Shown here: positions 1 through 6,917 of the stretch, one piece after another | Layout of the letters: each line of letters begins with the position of its first letter | How positions within the stretch are numbered: position 1 is the stretch's first letter | Origin: Gemmatimonadota bacterium | Lineage (GTDB): Bacteria; Gemmatimonadota; Gemmatimonadetes; Gemmatimonadales; Gemmatimonadaceae | Reading direction: 5' to 3' | NCBI GenBank assembly: GCA_018969225.1 | Contig: JAGWYS010000003.1 | Location: forward strand, 1-49,804 | Length of the DNA stretch: 49,804 bases | Notes under the pieces: generated by a model | Told to the model about the DNA's origin: nothing | Databases searched by the model: none | Seen by the model: the letters and a program-made list of their open reading frames with translations, nothing else | Translations under genes and position numbers: made by a program

Positions 1-213
1 GGCGGTGATCTGGGCCAGCGGCGAGTAGCGCGTGCTCCACTGGTCGGCGCCCCAGTGGCGCCACTCGCCGTAAGCGTTGCCGCGCACCAGCGGCGCGCCC
101 GGCTGGGCCACGGAGCGCGTCCCCAGCAGCGCCGCGGCGCCCAGCGCCCCGGTGGCCGTGAGGACGGTGAGGGGACGCACCCACCGGTGCCGTGCCAGCT
201 GCGGTCGTGTCAT
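1..213 (-). CDS. PQQ-dependent quinoprotein dehydrogenase, N-terminal fragment (cut by window edge)
   Basis: Only the first 71 codons lie in the window. They encode a basic N-terminus, a hydrophobic export signal and then a segment containing GEWRHWGADQWSTRYSPLAQI. That pattern (GEWR..GGD...TRYSPL.QI) is the usual start of the eight-bladed PQQ propeller of membrane or periplasmic glucose/alcohol dehydrogenases. Such enzymes oxidise sugars or alcohols in the periplasm and pass electrons to quinone or cytochrome c. The ATG start at 213 overlaps the TGA stop of the upstream HupE-cytochrome c gene (ATGA, 4 bp), so the two are translationally coupled and the fused cytochrome is a plausible electron acceptor. 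Substrate cannot be judged from this fragment. Confidence 0.8.
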   Translation of the reverse strand, partial: MTRPQLARHRWVRPLTVLTATGALGAAALLGTRSVAQPGAPLVRGNAYGEWRHWGADQWSTRYSPLAQITA

Positions 214-2117
214 GGACTCTCCACTGCGCGTGCGGGGAGGAAACGGGCCCCGGACGCGCGGTGCGCGAGGGGGCGGGAACGGACGGGCGCCCACCCGAGG
301 GCGCCCGGAGGGGACGGCAGGGCGCCGGCGGCCGCCTCGATGCGGACCTTCCGCAGCCAGTCGGGCTCGGCCTGCAGCGGGGCGCGCCCGGGGGGCATGC
401 CGTTGAGGCGCAGGATGTAGGCAACCAGCCAGACGTACTCGTCCTCGGTGAGGCTCCCCGGCGCGGCCTTGGGCATCATCTGGCTGACGTAGTCGTACAG
501 GTCGAACAGCGGGCGGCCGAACCACTTGTTCTCGAAGGCCGGGCCCATGTGCGTGGCGGTGGTGTGGCACCCCAGGCAGTTGCCGTTGAACACCTGCCGC
601 CCCTTGGTGGCCTGATCGGCCGTGTACACCCCCTGCCGCGTGCTGGTGGGCGCCTGCGCGGCGGCCGTGCGAGGGACCGCGCCGAGCACCGCCCCCCCCG
701 TGAGCAGCGCCAGCCACCAGAGCGCCGCCGGGAGGGTGGCGGCCGGGCGCGCCGGCTCAGCCGCGCGCGCCGCCCCCCCGGCCAGCCGTCGCATCACCCC
801 CGCGATGGCCCAATACAGCGCCAGCACCACCAGCGCGCCCGTCACGGTGCGCAGCGCGGCCAGCAGCAAGGGCGTGTCGAACGCGGGCCATCCCATGGGG
901 TAGGCCCGCAACGCGTCCCACCGGTCGGTCATCCAATGCCACGCCGCGTGCGCCACCAGCGCGGAGAGCACCACCATCCCGGCGCGCTCGGGGACCAGCG
1001 GGCCGAGCACCCGGTTGAGGAGCGGCACCGCCACCGCCACCGCCGCCACCTGCGCCAGTTCGAGCCCCACGTTGAAGGCGGCCAGGGCCGTGACCAGGTG
1101 CGCGCCCGCGAACTGCAGCCCGTCCCCCAGCGCGGAGGCGAAGCCGAAGCCGTGCACCAGCCCGAAGCCGAAGGCCAGCTGCCACCGCGCCTCGAGGCGC
1201 GCCCCCAGCAGGTTCTCAAGTGCCGTGTACACGATGGAGGCGGCGATGAGCAGCTCCACCAGCGGCGGGAACCACGGCGCGTCGGGGGCGTACCCCAGCG
1301 CGGCCGCGCCCAGCGTGACCGAGTGCGCCAGCGTGAAGGCGGTGACGATGCCCACCAGCGGACGGATGCGGCGCAGTGGCGCCACCAGGCACAGCAGGAA
1401 CAGCAGGTGGTCCACCCCGCCAACCAGGTGCGTCATGCCGGAGGGGACGAAGCGCGCCGCCGCCTGCCACCAGCTGGGGTCGAGGCGCACCGCCCCCGGG
1501 TCGCCGGTGAACGTGTAGGGGCGCTCGGCGCCCCCCTGGGGGCGGAAGAGCAGCACGGTGGTGGTCTGCACGCCCAGATGGCTCCACCGGGGATCCACGA
1601 CCAGGTCGGTCACCGGGGCGGTGAGCGGCCATTCCAGGAGCACATCCAGCATCACCTGCGGCGCCGGGATGTCCACGCTGTCCGGCAGCGGGGGCGCGCC
1701 CAGGTGCGCCACGGCCGTCTCCCACGCCAGGAAGGCGCCATCGGCCGGCAGCGACGCGCGCACCGCCGCCACGCGCGGCGCGCCCAGGTCGCGCGTGCCG
1801 TCACGCACGGTCACCCCGCCCGCCACCCACAGCTCGGCCGCCTCGCGCAGCGCCGGGGCGCTGCGGGGCAGGTCCAGCGCGCCCTGCCCGCGCAGCGGGA
1901 AGCTGACGTCGCGCATGGCCTCCAACGGCACGCGCACCAGCAGCCGGAGGCGCGCGGCCTCCTGCTGCAGGAAGGCGCGCACCAGCAGCCGGCGCGGCAC
2001 CTCGTGCGCGCGCGCCGCCTCGGGCCACGCGACGGCGAGCAGCGCCCCCACCCCGAACAGGAGGGCGATGCGAGCGAGGGTCGCCCCTCGACGAAACAGT
2101 CTGGACAGGATCGACAC
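210..2117 (-). CDS. HupE/UreJ-like membrane protein fused to a C-terminal cytochrome c domain
   Basis: About 635 aa. After a signal peptide ending near ARAHE there is an exported beta-rich domain, then a polytopic membrane segment with the HupE/UreJ_2 signature GMTHLVGGVDHLLFLLCLV and further helices (AFGFGLVHGFGFAS). A last helix near residues 455-480 leads into a c-type cytochrome with haem motif C514-L-G-C517-H518 and a likely axial Met in the QMMPKAAPG segment. HupE-type proteins are linked to nickel/cobalt handling or hydrogenase assembly, but the haem fusion points to a redox role here. The GTG at 2117 was chosen because it begins the signal peptide; no clear Shine-Dalgarno is seen, so the start is uncertain. 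The stop overlaps the ATG of the PQQ dehydrogenase gene. Confidence 0.8.
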   Translation of the reverse strand: MSILSRLFRRGATLARIALLFGVGALLAVAWPEAARAHEVPRRLLVRAFLQQEAARLRLLVRVPLEAMRDVSFPLRGQGALDLPRSAPALREAAELWVAGGVTVRDGTRDLGAPRVAAVRASLPADGAFLAWETAVAHLGAPPLPDSVDIPAPQVMLDVLLEWPLTAPVTDLVVDPRWSHLGVQTTTVLLFRPQGGAERPYTFTGDPGAVRLDPSWWQAAARFVPSGMTHLVGGVDHLLFLLCLVAPLRRIRPLVGIVTAFTLAHSVTLGAAALGYAPDAPWFPPLVELLIAASIVYTALENLLGARLEARWQLAFGFGLVHGFGFASALGDGLQFAGAHLVTALAAFNVGLELAQVAAVAVAVPLLNRVLGPLVPERAGMVVLSALVAHAAWHWMTDRWDALRAYPMGWPAFDTPLLLAALRTVTGALVVLALYWAIAGVMRRLAGGAARAAEPARPAATLPAALWWLALLTGGAVLGAVPRTAAAQAPTSTRQGVYTADQATKGRQVFNGNCLGCHTTATHMGPAFENKWFGRPLFDLYDYVSQMMPKAAPGSLTEDEYVWLVAYILRLNGMPPGRAPLQAEPDWLRKVRIEAAAGALPSPPGALGWAPVRSRPLAHRASGARFLPARAVESP

Positions 2118-2152
2118 GGGACGTAGCTTCGAGCGAATCGGCGGGAGCGCGC

Positions 2153-2174
2153 TCCGCGGACCACGGTCCGCGGA
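2153..2174. promoter_or_regulatory. 22-bp perfect inverted repeat in divergent promoter region
   Basis: TCCGCGGACC-AC-GGTCCGCGGA: two perfect 10-bp arms with a 2-bp spacer. It sits in the 145-bp gap between the divergent HupE-cytochrome c and NHL-propeller genes. It may be an operator for one or both. An AT-rich patch (acatat, about 2197-2202) lies downstream on the NHL side and could be part of a promoter. High G+C raises the chance of fortuitous symmetry. Confidence 0.4.
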
Positions 2175-2262
2175 CGGGGGCCCGTCGAGGAGCGAACATA
2201 TCACCCGGCCCCGCATCCCGCACCCCGGTGCGGCGCGCGGCCCAACCGACGTGGAGCGTGCG

Positions 2263-3465
2263 ATGGCAGTGACCCGGGCAACAAAGCGGTGGGCGGCGCT
2301 GGGCGCCGCGCTGGCGGTGGTGGTGGCGGCGCAGCAGGGGCTGCAGGCCGCCGACCGGCAGCAGGTCACGGCCCCGCGCTTCGCGGTGGACCCCCTGTGG
2401 CCCAAGCCGCTCCCCAACCACTGGATCCTCGGGTCCGTCATCGGGGTGGGGGTGGACAGCCGTGACCACGTGTTCATCATCCACCGCGGCGACTCCACGC
2501 TGAACCAGCGCACCGAGGCCGGCGCCGACGCCACGCCCCCCATTGGCGAGTGCTGCCGCTCGGCCCCGCCCATCCTCGAGTTCGATCCCGCGGGGAACCT
2601 CGTGAAGGCGTGGGGCGGCCCGGGCCCCGGCTACGTGTGGCCCGCCTCCAACCACGGCATCACGCTGGACGACAAGGACAACGTGTGGATCGGCGGCAAC
2701 GGGCCGCGCGACTCGCACATCCTCAAGTTCACGCACGACGGGCAGTTCCTCGCCCAGTACGGCACCCCCAACCAGGCGGTGGCCAGCACCGACAGCACCC
2801 ACTTCGGGCGGGTGGCCAAGATCGCCTTCGACGCCCCGCGCGGCGAGGCGTACCTGGCCGACGGCTACGGCAACAAGCGCGTGGCGGTCATCGACATGGC
2901 CACCGGCAAGGTCAAGCGCTTCTGGGGCGCCTACGGCAACACCCCCGACGACGCGCGCATGCCGCCGTACGACCCGTCGGCGCCGCCGGCGCAGCAGTTC
3001 CGCAACCCGGTGCACTGCGCCGACCCGTCCAACGACGGGCTCATCTACGTGTGCGACCGCCCCAATGACCGCATCCAGGTGTTCCAGCGGGACGGGAAGT
3101 TCGTGAAGGAGGTGCGCGTGGCGCCCCTCACCCGCGGTGACGGCTCCGTGTGGGACATCGCCTTCTCGCGCGACCCGGCCCAGAAGTTCCTGTTCCTCGC
3201 CGACGGCAAGAACGAGAAGATCTACGTCATGGACCGGCAGTCGCTGGAGATCCTCACCAGCTTCGGCGACGGGGGGCGGCAGCCCGGGCAGTTCTTCGCG
3301 GTGCACAGCATCGCCACCGACAGCAAGGGGAACATCTACACCACCGAGACCTACGAGGGGAAGCGGCTGCAGAAGTTCCGCTACCTGGGACTCGGACAGG
3401 TGAAGCGCGGGCATCAGGGGGTGCCGTGGCCCGCCGCACCGGCCCCGGCGGCGCGGGGGCGGTAG
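2263..3465 (+). CDS. Exported NHL-repeat / peptidyl-amidating-lyase-like six-bladed beta-propeller protein
   Basis: 400 aa with a cleavable signal peptide (about residues 1-30, ending AADRQ). The rest is a series of NHL-type blades recognisable by motifs such as DKDNVWIGG, EAYLADGYGNKRV, GLIYVCDRPNDRIQVF, KFLFLADGKNEKIYVM and GNIYTTETYEGKRLQKF. This matches the bacterial family annotated as NHL-repeat or peptidyl-alpha-hydroxyglycine alpha-amidating-lyase-like proteins, usually 350-420 aa and periplasmic. The biochemical role is unknown; the propeller probably binds a ligand. The ATG at 2263 has GGAG about 8 nt upstream. The gene is divergent from the HupE-cytochrome c gene and convergent with the RidA gene. 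Confidence 0.85.
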   Translation: MAVTRATKRWAALGAALAVVVAAQQGLQAADRQQVTAPRFAVDPLWPKPLPNHWILGSVIGVGVDSRDHVFIIHRGDSTLNQRTEAGADATPPIGECCRSAPPILEFDPAGNLVKAWGGPGPGYVWPASNHGITLDDKDNVWIGGNGPRDSHILKFTHDGQFLAQYGTPNQAVASTDSTHFGRVAKIAFDAPRGEAYLADGYGNKRVAVIDMATGKVKRFWGAYGNTPDDARMPPYDPSAPPAQQFRNPVHCADPSNDGLIYVCDRPNDRIQVFQRDGKFVKEVRVAPLTRGDGSVWDIAFSRDPAQKFLFLADGKNEKIYVMDRQSLEILTSFGDGGRQPGQFFAVHSIATDSKGNIYTTETYEGKRLQKFRYLGLGQVKRGHQGVPWPAAPAPAARGR

Positions 3466-3483
3466 CCGCCCAAGGTGTCACGC

Positions 3484-3521
3484 ACGCGGCCCCCCGCCGG
3501 ATCACCGGCGGGGGGCCGCGT
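3484..3521. terminator. Bidirectional hairpin terminator
   Basis: Perfect 17-bp GC-rich stem (3484-3500 with 3505-3521) and a 4-nt loop ATCA, between the convergent NHL and RidA genes. There is no U-tract on either side, so an intrinsic-like or 3'-end-protecting role is inferred. Confidence 0.75.
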
Positions 3522-3549
3522 CGTTGGGGGCCGGCTCAGCGGCGCGGCG

Positions 3550-4023
3550 TCAGGGGATGATTCCCTGGCACTCGATCTCTACCTTGGCGTTGGGGACCAC
3601 CAGCGCCGCCACCACCACCGTCGAGCGTGCCGGCGGGTTGCTGGGGAAGAATTTCGTGTAGGCCTGGTTCATCCCCTGGAAGTCCTTCACGTCGGTGAGG
3701 AACACCGTGCACTTGGTGGCGTTGGCCAGCGTGGTGCCGGCGGCCTTGAACACCTTCTCGGTGCTCTCCAGCGCCCGGGTGGTCTGCCCGCCGATGGTGG
3801 TGTCGCCGGGGGCGGTCCCCAGCTGCCCCGACGCCCACAGCTGGTTCCCCACGCGGATCCCCGGCGACAGGGTGGCCGTGATGCGCTGCCCCTCCCCCAC
3901 CACCGTCTGGCGGGACGGGTCCGCTTGCGCGGCAAGCGGGGCCGCCACGAGGATTGACGCAACCGCCAGGGCCAACGCGGCGGGCGTCGCGGCGCCAACC
4001 GGGGAACGGGGGGTCGAACGCAT
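3550..4023 (-). CDS. RidA/YjgF-family protein with signal peptide (exported RidA)
   Basis: 157 aa. Residues 1-33 form a signal peptide (basic start, long Ala/Leu-rich stretch, ending AAQADP). The rest is a complete RidA fold. The catalytic-type Arg lies in NPPARSTVVVAALV and the C-terminal Glu in KVEIECQGIIP, matching Arg105 and Glu120 of E. coli RidA, which deaminates reactive enamines/imines. Cytosolic RidA does not need a signal peptide, so this member probably acts in the periplasm, perhaps on imines from exported amine oxidases. The ATG at 4023 has GGAG upstream. It is divergent from the FmdB-like gene and convergent with the NHL gene. Confidence 0.88.
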   Translation of the reverse strand: MRSTPRSPVGAATPAALALAVASILVAAPLAAQADPSRQTVVGEGQRITATLSPGIRVGNQLWASGQLGTAPGDTTIGGQTTRALESTEKVFKAAGTTLANATKCTVFLTDVKDFQGMNQAYTKFFPSNPPARSTVVVAALVVPNAKVEIECQGIIP

Positions 4024-4141
4024 CGCGTTGTCTCCGGGTCTGGGTTCGGTGTCAGGGTCGGGGACGCCGCCGGGTGCGCCGGCGTCCTCGCGGAAACTAC
4101 TGCCCGTCCTCGCCGCGTCCATCGTCCCCTTCGGAGCTCCC

Positions 4142-4387
4142 ATGCCCCTGTTCGACTTCGTCTGCACCGCCTGCCGGCACCCCTTCGAGGCGCTCGTGCG
4201 CGGGAGCGCCGTGCCGGCCTGCCCCGCCTGCGGCAGCACGGCGCTGGAGCGGCAGCTCACACTCCCCGCCATCAAGACCTCCTCCACCCACGGGATGGCG
4301 ATGGCGGCCGCCAAGCGTCGGGACGCGGCGCAGGGGAAGGAACGGGAGCATGCGCAGCGCGAATACGAGCGCAACCACGACGACTGA
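4142..4387 (+). CDS. FmdB-family zinc-ribbon protein
   Basis: 81 aa. It starts MPLFDFVCTAC and carries two Cys pairs, C-T-A-C near residues 8-11 and C-P-A-C near 27-30. This is the standard FmdB/CxxC_CXXC_SSSS zinc ribbon, followed by a charged helical tail rich in Lys, Arg, Glu and His. Such proteins are called regulatory, from the formamidase operon of Methylophilus, but their function is largely unproven. The ATG at 4142 follows GGAG with good spacing. The neighbours, RidA and an aldolase homologue, suggest no specific role. Confidence 0.88.
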   Translation: MPLFDFVCTACRHPFEALVRGSAVPACPACGSTALERQLTLPAIKTSSTHGMAMAAAKRRDAAQGKEREHAQREYERNHDD

Positions 4388-4501
4388 GGAGCTTCCGGCG
4401 AGGGCGCCCGTCGCTTGCCGGCGGGGCCGCCGGGGCGCCAATTAGGGGGTCCCGGCCGCGCACCCCGCGCCCGGCGTCCCCCACCCCTGCGGAGTCCTGT
4501 C

Positions 4502-5470
4502 GTGCGCGCTTCCCTGCTGCTGACGGCGGTGGCCGTCACCGCCTCCCTCGCCACCGCCCCCGCGGTGGCCGCCCAGCCCCGTCTCAACCCCGTCGTGGAG
4601 CTGCTGGCCGCGGGGAAGCCCGTGTTCGGGCTGTACGCGCCGGCCAACCGGCGCTTCGGCCGCGGCGCCCCGCTCCCGCCGGACTCCGTGAAGAGTCCGC
4701 TCCAGCTGGCGCAGGAGGCCGTCGCCTACATCCGCGCCGACTACATCTTCGACGGCAGCATGGAGGGGAACTTCGACGCCGGGATCACCGGCTTCACCGA
4801 GTTCGCCAAGGGGATGGAGGCCGCGGGGATGCGGCAGGGGAAGCGCCTGTCCCACCCGCTGTTCGTGAAGACCCCCGAGATCGCCCCCGACGTCCCCAAG
4901 GCCACCCAGCGCATCGGCCAGCAGCTCAACCTGGGGGTGAGCGGGATCGTGTTCGTGGGGCTGGAGAGCCCCGAGGAGCTGGAGGCCGGCATCAAGGCGC
5001 TGCGCTTCAAGGCGCAGGGGGGCACGCGTGACGACGCCGTGGGCGACGCCCCCGCGCGCTGGGGGCTGTCGGAGAAGGACTACCGCGCCCGCGCCGACGT
5101 GTGGCCGCTCAATCCCAAGGGGGAGCTGGTCACCTTCGGGATCGTGGAGAGCAAGCCGGGGCTGGCCAAGGTGCGCGAGATCGCGCAGGTGAAGGGGCTG
5201 GGCGTGCTCTTCCCCGGCGCCGGCACGTTGCGGCAGCTGTTCACCACTACCGACGCCAGCGGCAAGCGCACCTTCGACGAGGCGGGGTGGGAGGCGGCCA
5301 TCCAGCAGGTGCTGGCCGCGTGCAAGGAGTTCAAGGTCCCCTGCGGCTATCCCGCGGGGGCGCCGGACATCGAGATGCGGATGAAGCAGGGATTCAGCGT
5401 CTTCGTGATCGGGTGGGGGGAGCAGGGGTTCAAGGCGGTGGAGCTGGGGCGCGCGGCCGGCGGCCGCTGA
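4502..5470 (+). CDS. Exported HpcH/HpaI aldolase / citrate-lyase-family protein
   Basis: 322 aa. A GTG start at 4502 with GGAG about 8 nt upstream opens a signal peptide (VRASLLLTAV...AVAAQ). The body resembles the HpcH/HpaI aldolase TIM barrel: NPVVELLAAGKPVFGLYAP at the start, GIVFVGLESPEELEAGIKALR in the middle, GLGVLFPGAGTL and FKVPCGYPAGAPDIEMRMKQGFSVFVIGW near the end. Family members split 4-hydroxy-2-oxo acids into pyruvate and an aldehyde in the cytosol. An exported copy is unusual, and I cannot confirm every metal-binding residue, so it may have a different activity. It is followed by a strong hairpin and is convergent with the SusD gene. Confidence 0.8.
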   Translation: MRASLLLTAVAVTASLATAPAVAAQPRLNPVVELLAAGKPVFGLYAPANRRFGRGAPLPPDSVKSPLQLAQEAVAYIRADYIFDGSMEGNFDAGITGFTEFAKGMEAAGMRQGKRLSHPLFVKTPEIAPDVPKATQRIGQQLNLGVSGIVFVGLESPEELEAGIKALRFKAQGGTRDDAVGDAPARWGLSEKDYRARADVWPLNPKGELVTFGIVESKPGLAKVREIAQVKGLGVLFPGAGTLRQLFTTTDASGKRTFDEAGWEAAIQQVLAACKEFKVPCGYPAGAPDIEMRMKQGFSVFVIGWGEQGFKAVELGRAAGGR

Positions 5471-5496
5471 ACGCCGGCGTCGCACCCCGAAACGAA

Positions 5497-5528
5497 ACGG
5501 CCGCCGGACCCTGAGGTCCGGCGGCCGT
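5497..5528. terminator. Bidirectional hairpin terminator
   Basis: Perfect 14-bp stem (5497-5510 with 5515-5528), loop CTGA, between the convergent aldolase and SusD genes. An A-rich run precedes it, giving a weak U-rich tail for minus-strand transcripts. Confidence 0.75.
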
Positions 5529-5547
5529 CGTCCTTCACCCCCGCGCC

Positions 5548-6900
5548 TTACGGGTTGCGGTCCAGGCACCCGTTGAACTTCGGGTTGTTCCGCTCGTCGA
5601 AGGGCACCGGGAGGTTCACGTCGTTCCCGTACACCCCCGCCAGCGGCGCCGGGAGGTTGCCGGTGGGGAACACCTGGTTGGCGGTGCGCCCGTACTGGCG
5701 GATGAGGCGGCGCAGGTCACCCAGCCGGTGCCCGGTGAGGTACAACCAGATGGCGCGCTCCTCGAAGAACTGCGAGACCGCCGCCGCCTGGTCGGTGGGG
5801 GCGGCGCCGGCCAGTGGCGCGATGGCCGGCGCGTTGGCCGCCCGCAGCTGGTTGAGCCCGGCGAACACCGCGTCGCGGTCCTCCTGCGTGCCGCCGCGGA
5901 GGCGGACCTCCAGCTCGATCAGCCGCGCCTCCAGCCCCGAGGCCACCACCGCGCTGGTGGTGCGGTCGTACTTGAGCTGCGTGGGGAGGTTGCGGCTCGA
6001 GCCGTTGAAGCCGGTGCGGGTGGACGGGACCCACGGGATCCGCGGGTCGGCGGGGGTACGCAGCCACGCGATCCCGTTCCCCCCCTCGTTGTTGATGATG
6101 GCGTAGCGCGAGTTGGCCACCGTCAGCGCGTTCCACATCCCGTTCTCCTGCCGCCCGGAGGCGGTGGAGTGGGCGGTGGACCAGTTGAAGCTGGTGGGGA
6201 CCGCGGCCGCCGCCGCCACCGCGTCGCTGTAGCGCCCGAGGTTGAGGAGCACGCGCGCGCGCCCCAGCCGCGCCATGTTCTGCACCCGGGTGTCGGTGCC
6301 CGCGGAGGCCAGCGCCGAGTCCATGCTGGCCAGTGCGCGGGCATAGATCTGCGCGGTGGTGAGCGGGTCCCCGAAGGTGGTCCCCGCCGACGTCTCCTCG
6401 GAGAACGGCACCCCCGAGCAGTACAGCTCGGCGAAGAAATTCTCCGTGTAGCCGCGGATGGCGTACAGCTCCCCGATGTTCTGCACCGGGGTGGGCGCCA
6501 CCTTCTTGAGCACGGTGATCGCGCGGGTGGCCCCGGCGCGGGCACGGTGCATGTTGCGGTAGAACCCGTCCAGCGCGGGGAGGTTCTCGTTCATCGCCCG
6601 CTGGTTGGGGAAGAGGCGGTCGTCGAAGGTGTCGGTGGAGTACATCTCGTCGGAGACGTTCCCCGAGACCACGATGACATTCTCCAGCGAGGCGTTCCCC
6701 GAGTAGACGTTGGCGAAGTCCTGCACGACCCCGAGGCGCAGCGGGGTGGCCCCCGCGGCGGTCTCGTAGTCGGCGGCGTTGAGCACGTCGGGGTCGGTGA
6801 TCTCGAGCGTGCTGGTGCTGCAGGCCGCGAGCAGTCCGGCGGCCAGGAGCGCGGCGCCCGCCGAACGGGCGGGGCGGCGCATCATGTCGGATCGGCGCAT
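5548..6900 (-). CDS. SusD/RagB-family outer-membrane lipoprotein (pair 1)
   Basis: 450 aa. A short basic start and a hydrophobic run end in the lipobox LLAAC, followed by STSTLEITDPDVLN, typical of SusD lipoproteins in this phylum. The remainder is alpha-helical with tetratricopeptide-like segments (RVLLNLGRYSDAVAAA) and the C-terminal SusD motif FFEERAIWLYLTGHRLGDLRRLIRQYGR. The C-terminus NNPKFNGCLDRNP is also typical. It forms the lid of a SusC channel and binds oligosaccharide or peptide at the outer surface. It starts 17 nt after the stop of the SusC partner. The ATG at 6900 was chosen; ATGs at 6885 and 6882 are in frame. The substrate is not evident. Confidence 0.92.
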   Translation of the reverse strand: MRRSDMMRRPARSAGAALLAAGLLAACSTSTLEITDPDVLNAADYETAAGATPLRLGVVQDFANVYSGNASLENVIVVSGNVSDEMYSTDTFDDRLFPNQRAMNENLPALDGFYRNMHRARAGATRAITVLKKVAPTPVQNIGELYAIRGYTENFFAELYCSGVPFSEETSAGTTFGDPLTTAQIYARALASMDSALASAGTDTRVQNMARLGRARVLLNLGRYSDAVAAAAAVPTSFNWSTAHSTASGRQENGMWNALTVANSRYAIINNEGGNGIAWLRTPADPRIPWVPSTRTGFNGSSRNLPTQLKYDRTTSAVVASGLEARLIELEVRLRGGTQEDRDAVFAGLNQLRAANAPAIAPLAGAAPTDQAAAVSQFFEERAIWLYLTGHRLGDLRRLIRQYGRTANQVFPTGNLPAPLAGVYGNDVNLPVPFDERNNPKFNGCLDRNP

Positions 6901-6917
6901 GGGTGGGCTGGCCCGGG

